Source: Planktothricoides raciborskii GIHE-MW2
GTDB lineage: Bacteria > Cyanobacteriota > Cyanobacteriia > Cyanobacteriales > Laspinemataceae
Assembly (NCBI RefSeq): GCF_040564635.1
Contig: NZ_CP159837.1
Span: forward strand, 2,963,001-3,027,000
DNA: 64,000 nucleotides
Reading direction: 5' to 3'
Positions within the stretch are counted from its first letter, which is position 1, and each line of letters opens with the position of its first letter. A program made the translations under genes and the position numbers. The notes under the pieces were generated by a model. The model had not been told where the DNA came from. It saw nothing but the letters and a program-made list of their open reading frames with translations, and did no database searches. Of the stretch, positions 46,547 through 57,871 are shown in pieces.

Positions 46547-46562
46547 TGTATTTCGTGATACA
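46547..46562 (+). promoter_or_regulatory. NtcA-like box far upstream of amt
   Basis: TGTA-N8-TACA, a full match to the NtcA consensus GTA-N8-TAC with both outer bases. TGAGAT at 46583-46588 stands 21 bases downstream, close to the roughly 22-base spacing to the -10 expected at NtcA-activated promoters. The amt start is about 448 bp downstream. Confidence 0.6.
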
Positions 46563-46727
46563 GAAATATTATGTGAACATGATGAGATGTTCTTTACTTA
46601 AAGCTTGGTGTTTTTTCTGTGGTGAAAAGTTGTGATGGACGGGGATATCTTGGCCCAACAAACAAACAAAGCCAACCACCCCAGCCATCAAACAGCCAGG
46701 AGAGAAAAGAGAGGAGAGAATTTTCCT

Positions 46728-46817
46728 CTATCCTCTATCCTCTATCCTCTATCCTCTATCCTCTATCCTCTATCCTCTATCCTCTATCCTTTATCCTTTA
46801 TCCTTTATCCTCTATCC
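46728..46817 (+). repeat. CTCTATC heptamer array in the amt leader
   Basis: About twelve near-perfect CTCTATC units (some CTTTATC) between the NtcA-like box and amt. A short purine-rich stretch before it (46700-46718, GAGAGAAAAGAGAGGAGAG) is roughly complementary. Confidence 0.9.
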
Positions 46818-47010
46818 TTCCCTGTGTGGAATTCGATTTCACGAAGCTCGCAAGATAATCACCCAGTTAAAAGGCTTAATGCTTCTTGCTAGACGTTTTT
46901 CTGTTTACCGATCGTCAAGCAAACTGACTTTTTACCTGAAAGTCTGAGATAATTCAAAGCCACTCCATCAAGCTTATGTATAGATTCCATTATGAAACAA
47001 CGTCTAAGCA

Positions 47011-48576
47011 ATGACATCTAAACTGACAGTACAGAAAAAATTAAACCGCACTTCTCAGCGCGTTCGCGCAGCGTCCCGGAACTCATCGCCCCTGGAGAAC
47101 GCCCAGCGCTATCATGGTTTTTTTGGGCGACTGGGCAAATCTTTCCAGCAGTTGACCGTTGCCATTCGGCGACTGTCTCCAAATTGGCAAGCTTGTATTC
47201 CCTTAGCCAGCATCATTCTCTTGGTTTCAGCCTATGCCGCTGTTGCCCAAGATGCCCCACCGACTCAGGAAGAACAATTGGCCAACATGAAAATTGGCCT
47301 AGATACCATGTGGGTGGTGATTGCCTCGATTTTTGTCATCTTTATGAATGCTGGTTTCTGTATGCTGGAAACCGGCTTTTGCCGCCAAAAAAATGCCGTC
47401 AATATCTTATCCAAAAACCTGATTGTCTTTGCCCTAGCCACAGTCACCTTTTGGGCGATCGGGTTTGCCTTCATGTTTGGGGACGGCAATGGCTTTATGG
47501 GCACCACAGGCTTTTTTTTGATCGGTCCAGACAATAGTCCCGCCACGGGTGATGACTATCAAGGGATATTTAGCTCTTTAAGTTGGACAGGAGTGCCCCT
47601 GGCCGCTAAATTCTTATTTCAAGTCGCCTTTGCGGGAACTGCGGCCACCATCGTTTCTGGTGCGGTGGCGGAACGAGTCAAATTTGTTGACTTTTTAATT
47701 TTCTCGATTTTATTGGTGGGCATCGCCTACCCGATTACCGGACATTGGATCTGGGGTGGTGGCTGGCTTTCCAGCTTAAAAACCGATCCCGATACCGGCG
47801 AAACCGTCTTAGGATTTTTAGATTTTGCCGGTTCAACCGCCGTTCACTCCGTCGGCGGTTGGGCAGCGCTGATGGGTGCAGCGATCCTCGGCCCACGCCT
47901 GGGCAAGTATCAAGATGGCATCCCCACGGCAATGCCCGGTCACAACCTCAGTATTGCCACATTGGGCTGCTTGATTCTCTGGATCTGCTGGTTTGGGTTT
48001 AACCCTGGCTCCACAATGGAAGTAAATCAGGATATTGCTCATATTGCCTTGACGACAAATATGGCTGGTGCTACTGGGGGAGTCGCGGCTACTTTGGTGG
48101 CCTGGTTATATCTTGGTAAGCCGGATCTGTCCATGATTATTAACGGCATTCTGGCGGGTCTGGTAGCGGTTACTGCGTCATGCAATGTTGTCAGTGTCCC
48201 CTCTGCGGCGATCATTGGTTTAATTGGCGGCATCCTGGTGGTCTTTGCGGTGCCATTCTTTGACAAAATCCAGATTGATGACCCGGTGGGTGCGACTTCC
48301 GTTCACTTGGTGAATGGGGTGTGGGGAACTTTGGCCGTGGGTCTATTTCATCAGGAAAATGGATTATTGTTTGGTGGCGGTTTCGCTCAACTGGGCGCAC
48401 AAATCCTCGGTGTTGTTTCCGTGGGTGGCATGACTGTGTTATTGTCCACTGCTTTTTGGTTAATTCTGAAGGCGACTTTGGGAATTCGCGTCACCGAAGA
48501 AGAGGAAAAAACTGGTTTGGATATTGGCGAACACGGAATGGAAGCTTACAGCGGCTTTCTGAAAGATACTCTCTAA
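47011..48576 (+). CDS. amt: Ammonium transporter
   Basis: 521 residues, Amt/MEP/Rh family, about 11 TM helices after a 55-residue basic N-terminus and a signal-like helix ([20 protein letters not shown]). Typical motifs: [22 protein letters not shown]-like pore region (read in two parts), [13 protein letters not shown] with the first pore His, and [14 protein letters not shown] with the second pore His. The C-terminal [17 protein letters not shown] region is the GlnK/PII-responsive tail. Expected NtcA control (see box at 46547). The N-terminal 47 residues contain a HIP-like GCGTTCGCGCAGCGTCCCGG segment and may be an over-long start; a later start is possible. Confidence 0.95.
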   Translation: MTSKLTVQKKLNRTSQRVRAASRNSSPLENAQRYHGFFGRLGKSFQQLTVAIRRLSPNWQACIPLASIILLVSAYAAVAQDAPPTQEEQLANMKIGLDTMWVVIASIFVIFMNAGFCMLETGFCRQKNAVNILSKNLIVFALATVTFWAIGFAFMFGDGNGFMGTTGFFLIGPDNSPATGDDYQGIFSSLSWTGVPLAAKFLFQVAFAGTAATIVSGAVAERVKFVDFLIFSILLVGIAYPITGHWIWGGGWLSSLKTDPDTGETVLGFLDFAGSTAVHSVGGWAALMGAAILGPRLGKYQDGIPTAMPGHNLSIATLGCLILWICWFGFNPGSTMEVNQDIAHIALTTNMAGATGGVAATLVAWLYLGKPDLSMIINGILAGLVAVTASCNVVSVPSAAIIGLIGGILVVFAVPFFDKIQIDDPVGATSVHLVNGVWGTLAVGLFHQENGLLFGGGFAQLGAQILGVVSVGGMTVLLSTAFWLILKATLGIRVTEEEEKTGLDIGEHGMEAYSGFLKDTL

Positions 48577-48625
48577 GACCGATCGCAAGAGCGCAATTTT
48601 CTCCGCGAGTAAACCACAAAGCATT

Positions 48626-48680
48626 TGTAGGGGCGAAGCATGACCGCAGTGTAGGGGCGAATGGCCATTCGCCCCTACAA
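48626..48680. repeat. GTAGGGGCGAA repeat with 28-bp palindrome after amt
   Basis: TGTAGGGGCGAAGCATGACCGCA followed by a perfect 28-bp palindrome at 48651-48678 (arm GTAGGGGCGAATGG). Identical to the copy at 42149-42176. The rest of 48577-48961 shows HIP1 sites and no gene. Confidence 0.85.
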
Positions 48681-48961
48681 TATTAAATTAAATACGGTCA
48701 AGATCACGCCCTACCGTGGTTCAGTAGGGGCGAAACCGCTCTAAACAACCGTTGATTAATCGATCGTGCCATCAGGGAGGAGTTGAGCGATCGACTCCTC
48801 TGCGATTTTTTTAGCAGACCATAAGCCGCGATCGCGCCTAGTCACCTGCACTATGAGCAAAAATTGAGTAACTGGATATACTGAGGAAAAACAAGGTAAC
48901 CCAATATCAGGTCAGGCAAAATTATCCCCTAAAGCCTTAGCCTATAAGAGTTTGTTTTAAA

Positions 48962-49033
<72 letters not shown>

Positions 49034-49267
49034 GCGAGATATAGATATAACATAACTTGCCATAAAAACACAAGTCTTTTCAGAAATTTTTGGGAAAATT
49101 ATTTCTCTCGGTTATTTTTCTCCTTCGGGGGAGACTGAATATTATCTCCCGAAACTGGATTTTTCTCACTTAAGTAAGTAAAAGGATAATTGTTCAGGAA
49201 CAGGGCGATCGCCTAAAAATAAATAGGATACAATTACTCATAAAAACAAGATTATTTTATTCACGAT

Positions 49268-49801
49268 ATGAATCCTAACGAACTTTTAACTCTTTACGCT
49301 GCGGGACAGAGAGATTTTCGGGATTTAGACTTATTCCGTGCGGATTTCAATGGGGCGGATCTCAGTGGTGCCAGCTTATTTCGCTGCCACTTATTCCGCG
49401 CCAACCTCTATCGAGCTAAACTGATTGGCACTAACCTATTTCATGCGGACTTAATTGGGGCTAACTTAAGTTGTGCCAACCTGAGTGGGGCAGACCTCAG
49501 TGGCGCCAACCTGGTTGGGGCGGACTTAAGCGGAGCGGACTTAAGTGGTGCTGACTTAAGTGAGGCGGATTTAAGTGGGGCAAATCTGAGTCTTGCGAAC
49601 CTTAGCTATGCCGACCTGTCTCGTGCCAACCTGTTTCGGGCTGACTTGGTTGATGCCCGCTTGAATCACACTAAATTGAATGGAGCCAATCTGAAGCATA
49701 CTTTGGTCAAAGATACTTACTTTGCTCAAGTCGTGGGTCTATCCCCGGATTTGACAATTGCCCTCAAAAATCAAGGGGCAATCTTGGAAACTGCGGCTTA
49801 A
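49268..49801 (+). CDS. Pentapeptide repeat protein
   Basis: 177 residues. About 24 consecutive A(D/N)LxX pentapeptides between residues 20 and 145 (ADLSGANL-type), forming a right-handed quadrilateral beta helix. A short non-repeat N-terminus (NPNELLTLYAAGQRDF) and C-terminus (VVGLSPDLTIALKNQGAILE) cap it. Common in cyanobacteria; function is unknown. No signal peptide, so probably cytosolic. Confidence 0.9.
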   Translation: MNPNELLTLYAAGQRDFRDLDLFRADFNGADLSGASLFRCHLFRANLYRAKLIGTNLFHADLIGANLSCANLSGADLSGANLVGADLSGADLSGADLSEADLSGANLSLANLSYADLSRANLFRADLVDARLNHTKLNGANLKHTLVKDTYFAQVVGLSPDLTIALKNQGAILETAA

Positions 49802-49887
49802 TCATGTTCAGGAAATTAATTTAAAATTTTGCAGGACTTACGCAGCTACTCCACATTTTACAGCGGTTTTCTTTCTTACTGAACCAC

Positions 49888-50150
49888 GCTAGGGCGAAGC
49901 ATTCCGTAGGGGCGAAGCATTCCGGCAGTCCATTTAATATTCTAAGCAATAATTTATCTACCGGAATGCTTCGCCCCTACACTGCCGGAATGCTTCGCCC
50001 CTACAGATATTTCTGGTTTACTCGCGGAGAAAATTGCTGTATTGGTGCGTTTTATTGGTGCGTTTTATTGGTGCGTTACGCTGCCGCTAACACACACGGG
50101 TGCGTTACGCTGCCGCTAACACACCCTACAGAGGCTACAGAGGCGTTGCG
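49888..50150. repeat. Mixed dispersed repeats between pentapeptide gene and nuclease gene
   Basis: Inverted copies of GGGGCGAAGCATTCCG (49890-49925 against 49963-50002) followed by direct repeats of ATTGGTGCGTTTT and GTGCGTTACGCTGCCGCTAACACAC (two copies each, 50040-50125). No gene. Confidence 0.8.
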
Positions 50151-50180
50151 TAAGTCCGGTTAATTGTTTAATTTTACATT

Positions 50181-53066
50181 TCACTTGCGACTGAGACGGC
50201 TGCCCTGCCGACAAACCAAATCATAGTCACAATATTGACAAGCATCTCGTTTATGGTCTGGGTCTACGGGGTAGTGACCTTGTTGCAGTCGTCTTTTCAC
50301 ATTTTCGGCAAACTCTGCCAAAGCCGTCTCATCGATCTCATCGATCGCCACTTCTTTTAAAATTTTCCCCTTGGTTAGGGAGTAATAGTAAGCATTGGTG
50401 ACAGCTTGCCCAGGAAATAAGTCCTTGGCTGCAACTTGTACATATAACGGTAACTGGATATCCAGCTTGGCTTGACCGTTGGCATCTTTTGCCCCTTTGG
50501 GGGGAGAGGAACTGGTTTTATAGTCCACGATCGCCAATCCTTCGGGAGTGCGATCCACTCGGTCTACGGTGCCTTTAACTTTCAGACCATACCAAGTGCC
50601 GGTAAATTTTTTTTCCGTCGCCAGAATTTCTGTATTTTCCTGGAGAAATTCTGGTGCGGATACTGCCCGCTGTAATAGGGTTAAATGCTCTTGACGGCGG
50701 GCTTTCCAACCGGGCAACGGGGGCAATTTATCTAAATTTTCGGCTTTTTCTGCCTGTGAAAACGCGGTTTCTAACTGTTCGATCGCCGTGGCGACAAAAT
50801 TTTTGCCCTCAGAACCGGCAGCGGATTCTACGGAAAGTTCTAGGGTTTTGTGGTAGAGTCGCCCGCGTAAACTGTTGCTAAGTTCTTCTTCCGCTTCTTC
50901 CAGGTCGAGTAAATGTAACTGCTTGTGGCTAAACCATTTAAAGGCACATTGACCCAGGTTCGTCAGTTGAGAGGCGCTAAATTCCCATTCGTCTGGATCT
51001 AAGCCGATCGCGATCGCCCCATCATACTCATCCGGGGGTTGGCTGCTTTCTCGGCGTTTCTCCACGGTCCAACAATGATAAGCATGGTTCAGAATCGGAT
51101 CTGCTTCCGGGGTGTTTCGGGAAACGCCTATACTTTGTAGGTCGCCAACCGCAGCAACCCTTTTTGCCCCTAACTCAACTTGTCGAGACACTTGGACGCT
51201 GGCTACAGGCAAGGGCGGGGCGGCTTCTACTTCCAAACCTAATCTAGCAATGTAAGGACTAGGCAACATTGGCGTTGAACCCTGAGTTTGAGGATAGGAA
51301 AAAATCAGATTTTGGGCAGCAGTTTTCAGGCAGCCATAAAAATTCAGGGCTTCTCTTTGGGCAGTTTCCACCGCATTAGCCAGGGGAATGCCCCTTTGCC
51401 GCAACAATTGGCGATCGCGAAAATCCAAAACCGGACTATCCACCACAGGGGCAGGCAAAATTCCCTCCGCCATTCCCAACACAAACACCGATTGATACTC
51501 AGTTCCCACCAAAGAAGCGGGAGTATGCAGTTCGACGCCGCCGCGTCCGGGGGCCGCAGGCACCATCAACAATGCCATTAGCTGAGAAATTTCTTGAATA
51601 AACTCTTCAATGGTCAAGATTTCTGTTTCTGGTTTTGACAGATGCACCAATCCTTCCTGAAACTGATAATATGCCACCGCCTCCCGCGCCCATCTTGCCG
51701 CCCGTTTCCGCAGATTAAAAGCTTTGAAGATATTCTGTAAACGTTCTACCCAATTTTCTCTAGTATCCTGACTTGGCCAAGATAATATCGATAAATCCAC
51801 CGATAAATCCACCGATAAATCTACCGCTTGACTGGTGGAAACCTTTTCATCCCCTTTCGGCTGAAGAATTTCTTGCCACTTTTTCAGTCCAGAGGGATGC
51901 ATTTTCCGCGCCCTGACCCAACATTCTGGGGGTAAACCAGAACATAAGGGATGAGTTAACAGTTTTGCGGTCGGTTCAAAGGGCAAATCAGCGATCGCCA
52001 CCTGACCCAAAGTTTCGATCCAATTGCCTAAACGAGTGGCGGTTAAAGGAATAGAATACAAAGCCCGAATCGGCAAATCGTATTCCCAGGCAATGTCCAA
52101 AATCATTGGCCCATAAATATTTTCATCCCGTGCCACGATCGCGATTTGGTGACAGGGTACTTTTTGTAATAACTGTTCTTTGACTAGGGCTAAAATCCCC
52201 CGCACTTCTGCTTCTAAATGGGGATAAGCATAAACTTTTGCCGGATTTGACTCTTTTGGTTCCGGAGGGTCCGAGTCACTCAGCCCTAAAAATTTCTGGG
52301 ATAAGTATTTGCCCGGATGGTTGGGGTTTTGATGGTTAGTATTTGCCGCGACTTCCTGGACAATTTCATCATTTTTAACATCATTTTTAACATCATTTTT
52401 AATCTGCCATCCCCTTTCTTGCAGCCACGCGATCGCGGAGCGTTGCGGATGCAACATCGCTTTTTGGTTTTCTGACAATAAGGGATGATTCTCCACCGGC
52501 AAAAACCACACAGAGCGATCGCCCGCTACCGCATCCACAAATTGCAGTTGATCCATCAGGGGAAAATCATAGCCATAAACCAGCAAAGATTGCCGCATTG
52601 GATTTAATTGCGAAGCAAACCATAAAATTTCCGCCGAGTCCAGCAGTTTTTTCTCTCTCAACCGTTGCTGATATATTTCAGCTAAATTCACCAAAGGCTG
52701 AAACCGTCCTGGCAGTTCAATATGTTTTTGGGGGGGTGGGGTCAACTTACCAATAGCTTGCCAATCACCGATTTTCAGCAGTTCTTTTAAAATAGGTGCA
52801 ACTTTGCGAGTTGTTCCCTCAACATCTGTAGTGGATAGCACTTGCCGAACAGTTTCTCGTAAATAGCGGTGTGCGGTCAGAAGGGGAACTTCGGCAAACT
52901 GATTTTTGCCGATAATTTGTTTCGCCAAATTTTCCAGAGAAAAATGAGCCACAGAAAGCGATCGCGCCGCTTGTGGGGTCGGCGTCATCACGCTGATTTG
53001 GCGATCGCTCGCTAATTTCTTCGCCTCTGCCAAAGGATAGGCATGAATATAGATCACCCGATTCAT
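50181..53066 (-). CDS. AddB/RecB-like PD-(D/E)XK nuclease
   Basis: 961 residues. The N-terminal two thirds resemble the inactivated UvrD-like helicase fold of AddB (LRETVRQVL, LLVYGYDFPLMDQLQF, IAIVARDENIYGPMI, ELHTPASLVGTEYQSVFVLGM split). The C-terminal PDDEXK_1 domain (about 690-955) has GTVDRVD, IVDYKTS as active site, and an Fe-S set of one Cys before it (LGQCAFKWF) and three at the end (CQYCDYDLVC). In AddAB the Fe-S nuclease domain helps process double-strand breaks; an AddA partner is not in the window, so the role here is repair-related but unproven. In-frame short repeats encode NDVKNDVKNDE (about 52370-52402) and VDLSVDLSVDLS (about 51790-51830). Confidence 0.88.
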   Translation of the reverse strand: MNRVIYIHAYPLAEAKKLASDRQISVMTPTPQAARSLSVAHFSLENLAKQIIGKNQFAEVPLLTAHRYLRETVRQVLSTTDVEGTTRKVAPILKELLKIGDWQAIGKLTPPPQKHIELPGRFQPLVNLAEIYQQRLREKKLLDSAEILWFASQLNPMRQSLLVYGYDFPLMDQLQFVDAVAGDRSVWFLPVENHPLLSENQKAMLHPQRSAIAWLQERGWQIKNDVKNDVKNDEIVQEVAANTNHQNPNHPGKYLSQKFLGLSDSDPPEPKESNPAKVYAYPHLEAEVRGILALVKEQLLQKVPCHQIAIVARDENIYGPMILDIAWEYDLPIRALYSIPLTATRLGNWIETLGQVAIADLPFEPTAKLLTHPLCSGLPPECWVRARKMHPSGLKKWQEILQPKGDEKVSTSQAVDLSVDLSVDLSILSWPSQDTRENWVERLQNIFKAFNLRKRAARWAREAVAYYQFQEGLVHLSKPETEILTIEEFIQEISQLMALLMVPAAPGRGGVELHTPASLVGTEYQSVFVLGMAEGILPAPVVDSPVLDFRDRQLLRQRGIPLANAVETAQREALNFYGCLKTAAQNLIFSYPQTQGSTPMLPSPYIARLGLEVEAAPPLPVASVQVSRQVELGAKRVAAVGDLQSIGVSRNTPEADPILNHAYHCWTVEKRRESSQPPDEYDGAIAIGLDPDEWEFSASQLTNLGQCAFKWFSHKQLHLLDLEEAEEELSNSLRGRLYHKTLELSVESAAGSEGKNFVATAIEQLETAFSQAEKAENLDKLPPLPGWKARRQEHLTLLQRAVSAPEFLQENTEILATEKKFTGTWYGLKVKGTVDRVDRTPEGLAIVDYKTSSSPPKGAKDANGQAKLDIQLPLYVQVAAKDLFPGQAVTNAYYYSLTKGKILKEVAIDEIDETALAEFAENVKRRLQQGHYPVDPDHKRDACQYCDYDLVCRQGSRLSRK

Positions 53067-53068
53067 AT

Positions 53069-53306
53069 TATTGGTTGTTAGTTGTTGGTTGTTAGTTGTT
53101 GATTGAGGAAAGGGGAACAGTTATCAGGGAACGGGGTTCGGAGAAGAGAGAAGATAGAAGAGAGAGTTTTCCTATTCACTATTCACTATTCACTATTCAC
53201 TATTCACTATTCACTATTCCCTGTTCCCTATTCACTATTCCCTGTTCCCTATTCCCTGTTCCCTGTTCCCTATTCCCTATTCCCTGTTCCCTGTTCCCTG
53301 TTCCCT
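53069..53306 (+). repeat. Heptamer arrays upstream of the nuclease gene
   Basis: TTGTTGG/TTGTTAG units (53069-53100), then ATTCACT heptamers (53174-53218, about six perfect copies), then CCCTGTT/CCCTATT heptamers to 53306. Three different heptamer families lie side by side. Confidence 0.9.
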
Positions 53307-53312
53307 TAACAA

Positions 53313-53345
53313 AAACCCACCAAACGGAAAGCGCCTGGTGGGTTT
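53313..53345 (-). terminator. Terminator of the PadR gene
   Basis: 10-bp stem AAACCCACCA/TGGTGGGTTT with a 13-base GC-rich loop, followed on the minus strand by TT. It starts 7 bp after the padR-type stop codon. Confidence 0.75.
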
Positions 53346-53351
53346 AACTGA

Positions 53352-53747
53352 TTAGCGGATGTTTTGCTGCATCGGTACAGGATACTTATTTGTTTCCGAG
53401 CAAAACCAACCATTCTTCACATACTCTCGCCACAGATGACTCAATTCCTGAGCTTTATGTATCCATTCTGGATGGATTTGATACATTCGTCTAGGCCGTC
53501 CGCGTCCGTCTACTTTTTTCCAATAACCTCGAATGGCGTTTTCTGCTTCCAGAAATTTCAGCGCACTATAAAGCACGGTATCAGAAAGACGATAGACGAT
53601 ATATTCACGTTCTAGTTTCTGAATCAGTTCGGTGCCATAAGAATCCTCCTGAGCCAAGACGGAAAGGACATAACAGACAGTCACTTCTTTAGTCAGATAA
53701 ACTGGCGGAGGATCGCGAAAAAATTGATAAATATCTTCAAATTTCAT
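53352..53747 (-). CDS. PadR-family transcriptional regulator
   Basis: 131 residues. Winged-helix domain about 15-100 (LTKEVTVCYVLSVLAQEDSYGTELIQKLEREY; LSDTVLYSALKFLEAENAIRGYWKKVDGRGRPRRMYQIHPEW), the PadR fold with the conserved beta-wing GRGRPRRxY, and a short helical C-terminus for dimerisation. Cyanobacterial PadR proteins include the clock-related Pex, but this one cannot be tied to a target. Convergent with nothing; own terminator downstream. Confidence 0.85.
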   Translation of the reverse strand: MKFEDIYQFFRDPPPVYLTKEVTVCYVLSVLAQEDSYGTELIQKLEREYIVYRLSDTVLYSALKFLEAENAIRGYWKKVDGRGRPRRMYQIHPEWIHKAQELSHLWREYVKNGWFCSETNKYPVPMQQNIR

Positions 53748-54200
53748 ATGTAAAATAGGTTCAATACCCTACAATTCACCGCATTTCCTAGCAATGACAC
53801 CCTGGTGTTAAACAAATCTTTGACTTATGACAATAAAACGTCCCAAGCCAAAAAGTTCTTTCTTCAATTTCAACAGAGATTTCACCCCAACTTCCGGACA
53901 ATTCTGCTGAATTTACTCTGTAAGACTCAAAATTTTTAGCACGGTTGTCTCCAGGATCCGTCTGAAATCACTGTGTGACAAATATTTCAGTCACTTTAGT
54001 GAGAAACTCATGCTGATAAGTGAGTTTAGTAACCAAAAATGTAGAGGACTACTTACACCGTTACATCGTACAAGATGTTTGGCGCGATCGCCGAATATTT
54101 TTATTTTAATCGGAAAAAATCCGCCGTTAATTTTAATTTCTCATAGAAAAAACTAAAAAAATTAAAAAAAGTTATGTTAAATCCAGTGAAGCCAAAGAAA
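53748..54200. other. Spacer between PadR gene and prk
   Basis: About 450 bp with the padR promoter (not pinpointed). No repeats of the main families. AT-rich towards 54100-54180. A 27-codon frame at 53827 is too weak to call. Confidence 0.35.
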
Positions 54201-54232
54201 AGCGCGAAAGGCGAGCGCTCGCCTTTCGCGCT
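54201..54232 (-). terminator. 32-bp perfect palindrome terminating prk
   Basis: Arm AGCGCGAAAGGCGAGC and its exact complement with no spacer; folded RNA would have a 14-bp stem and a tight loop. On the minus strand it is followed by TTTTCTTT, 35 bases after the prk stop. Confidence 0.8.
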
Positions 54233-54267
54233 GAAATCATTTTACTGAGATAATTAAGATTTCGACT

Positions 54268-55272
54268 TTAGACCTGGGCAGTCACGCGGGCTTCGCGAGC
54301 GGTCAAAGCTTCATATTTCGCCCGCATTTTCAAGCCAACCAGCACTTGGAACAGACCCGTACCATTGTTGGATCCGGGATAGTCACGATGCTGCATCAGC
54401 AATTCAGTCAGTTCACCATAGAACTTGGTAGAAGTATTGCTCAAATGGCTTTCAATATAGATCATTTCCTCTAGATTCTCGAACTGACCATCCACTTCCA
54501 GAATAGAAACTTCATGGCCATAATAGGAATCTGGGCGATAGTGCATCTTAATGCCCGGATAAGGGCAAGTCAGCTTGCGACCGCAAGGAATCCAGTCAAT
54601 GGTGGAGCCTTCATCAAACAGATATGCAGGATCCAACCCTTCTAGTCCATAGCGTTGGATCATTTGCACCCGCAGAACCTTACGCTCCTTGTCATCTGGG
54701 ATTAAATTGGTGGGTAACACTTCGATCACCACATCCGCATGACCTTTCTGGGGAGCAATGTAAGCCTCAAAATCTGGACGACGGGCATTAATCGAAGCCA
54801 GGACATCTTCATAACGATGACCGCGTTCTGCCATGTCCCGTTGGATCTTCCAGGCAATTTTAACTTCATCGCTAATGTCCAGGTAAACACTGAAATCTAA
54901 CAGACCGCGTACCCGCTCATCATACAAAGGATGAAGTCCTTCAACCACGATAATGTGATTCGGTTCGATCCGTTCTGGGGGATCGATTTTTCCGGTTTCG
55001 TGGTTATAAATTGGCTTATCGATCGCCTGACCACTTTTGAGCGCTTTAATTTGCTCATACATCAAATCAAAGTTATTCGCCCTGGGGTCAAGGGCTGTCA
55101 CCTGCTGCTCTTTCCGCTGTTGGCGGTCTAAACTGTGATAGTCATCCAAGCAGATAACGGTCATCAGTTCTTTGCCAAACAAATCTTCCAAACGGCGCAA
55201 AAACGTAGATTTACCACATCCGGAGTCTCCAGCTACCCCGATTAGCACTACACGATCCGGCTTACTCGTCAT
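54268..55272 (-). CDS. prk: Phosphoribulokinase
   Basis: 334 residues. Phosphorylates ribulose-5-phosphate with ATP to give the Rubisco substrate. Walker A GDSGCGKST at about 15-23 with a Cys inside (Cys19), the first of the thioredoxin/CP12-regulated cysteine pair; Cys41 in VICLDDYHS is the second. Conserved VEGLHPLYDERVR and RPDSYYGHE. Soluble, Calvin cycle, inhibited in the GAPDH-CP12 complex in the dark. Monocistronic. Confidence 0.98.
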   Translation of the reverse strand: MTSKPDRVVLIGVAGDSGCGKSTFLRRLEDLFGKELMTVICLDDYHSLDRQQRKEQQVTALDPRANNFDLMYEQIKALKSGQAIDKPIYNHETGKIDPPERIEPNHIIVVEGLHPLYDERVRGLLDFSVYLDISDEVKIAWKIQRDMAERGHRYEDVLASINARRPDFEAYIAPQKGHADVVIEVLPTNLIPDDKERKVLRVQMIQRYGLEGLDPAYLFDEGSTIDWIPCGRKLTCPYPGIKMHYRPDSYYGHEVSILEVDGQFENLEEMIYIESHLSNTSTKFYGELTELLMQHRDYPGSNNGTGLFQVLVGLKMRAKYEALTAREARVTAQV

Positions 55273-55764
55273 AGATTCCCTCTTTCTATATCGCTTTAAG
55301 TACCTATGCTAAGGTTAATCGAGTATTTAGACACAGTAAAATTGATTTTATACGGATATGTTACGGCTTGCGTAACTTATTTTATTCTGTTAATTAACCC
55401 TCGCCAATGACGATCTGGGTTAAATTTCTTCATCCCTGCGTGAAATCGCTCGATCGCGGTCGAGGGGACTCAGGCGCCACTGCCTCGCACTGAATTTCCA
55501 CAATTAAATCACTGGTTGGCAAATTTTTGATGTTTGTCTGAGCCAAATTGCTGCAAAATGTTAAGTAAAGTTATCAGAAATTCATCTGATGTACCATCCC
55601 AGGGTCGTTGGTCAGAAGGCCAACAGCGGGCAACCGTTGATTCTGGTAAGAGGCGATCGGTCTGGGTGGCTCAGGTCGGCGCTTAGGGAAAAGGGGCTGC
55701 TGGACTAAAGCCTTCAGTTCCGCTGTATGTTCATCCCTATGCCTGACACCAGCCGGACAAACCG

Positions 55765-55995
55765 ATGAATCAACCAGTAAACGGATCCCTTAAACGAAGG
55801 GCTTTGATGGGTGGTGAGATTGTGAATATCAGTCCCCAGGTGATTACCGGGTAACTGGGAACCAGGGAAATTTTGGTGGATGGCAACCGACTCCGTAAGA
55901 TTTTACGGTCTGAGTCAGTCATCAACAACGCTTTGATCGGCGATCGCAACTGTGATACAAATCTGGTTGGGTTGCTGATGGCAGTCTATGAGTAA
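55765..55995 (+). pseudogene. 77-codon frame with one in-frame stop, upstream of petH
   Basis: From ATG 55765 (MNQPVNGSLKRRALMGGEIV-like) the frame runs to TAA at 55852-55854 and then continues open (LGTREILVDGNRLRKIL, NNALIGDRNCDTNLVGLLMAVYE) to TAA 55993-55995. The reading looks coding on both sides of the stop. I do not recognise the family. It fills part of the 767-bp petH upstream region 55273-56039, which otherwise shows a HIP1 site and no clear promoter. Confidence 0.35.
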
Positions 55996-56000
55996 TCTGA

Positions 56001-57242
<1,242 letters not shown>

Positions 57243-57334
57243 TAATTAAGCACTAAATTAAGCTCTAAATTAAGCTCTAAAAATTTAGTGATTGACTAAC
57301 ATTTAGGGCTTATCTGTTTTTGTAGGTCAGTACC

Positions 57335-57405
57335 ACAAAAAAACCCGGTTTCTGCCACAATCTCTTGATTAATATCACGAGAAAGGGCAATAAACCGGGT
57401 TTTAT
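57335..57405. repeat. AAACCCGGTTT inverted pair after petH
   Basis: AAAAAAACCCGGTTTCTGCC (about 57338) and the complementary AAACCGGGTTTTATTAG (about 57391) are separated by about 35 bases and could form the petH transcript 3' hairpin; TTTTTTTGAG follows. It belongs to the dispersed family seen at 11480-11544. Confidence 0.6.
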
Positions 57406-57472
57406 TAGTCTTTTTTTGAGTTTTTTTCTGAGTCTTTTACAGCAATTTTTTATTGAATAAACCACAGCCTTC

Positions 57473-57610
57473 CGCCAATTAACCGCCAGGGAATTAATCG
57501 CCTGTCAATTAACCGCCAGGGAATTAATCGCCAGGGAATTAATCGCTTGTCAATTAACCGCCAGGGAATTAATCGCCTGTCAATTAACCGCCAGGGAATT
57601 AATTCCCTGG
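57473..57610. repeat. 30-bp tandem repeat
   Basis: About four to five copies of CAATTAACCGCCAGGGAATTAATCGCCTGT with partial units, giving a minus-strand frame of repeating RLIPWRLI that is not a gene. Confidence 0.85.
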
Positions 57611-57619
57611 CTAACAGCG

Positions 57620-57775
57620 CAAGTCGGTTAAAACCGACTAAAATTCTGTATGGGTCAACGGCTGTTGTACGGGTCAACGGCCGTTGACCCCTACCAAGCA
57701 TGATTAGTCGGTTTTAACCGACTGTAAGGGTCAACGGCCGTTGACCCCTACAGTCGGGGATTTTAATCCCCGACG
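57620..57775. repeat. Cluster of three palindrome types
   Basis: GTCGGTTAAAACCGAC (57622), GGGTCAACGGCCGTTGACCC (a perfect 20-bp palindrome, copies near 57672 and 57727), GTCGGTTTTAACCGAC (57704) and GTCGGGGATTTTAATCCCCGAC-like (about 57753-57774). Arms and order suggest successive insertion of dispersed elements. Confidence 0.8.
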
Positions 57776-57871
57776 GGTGTGGTTTACAAGGGCAGAAAAC
57801 TGCTGTAGGGAGTAAAAAATACCCCCATCCAAGACAGATAGATCGGCTAAATTGGATCATTTACTGCGCTG

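Noticed and set aside
57473-57610. CRISPR array
   Set aside because: The 30-bp units are directly adjacent with no spacers between them.
57450-57701. 83-residue RLIPWRLI repeat protein
   Set aside because: It is the 30-bp intergenic repeat translated; no ribosome binding site and no family.
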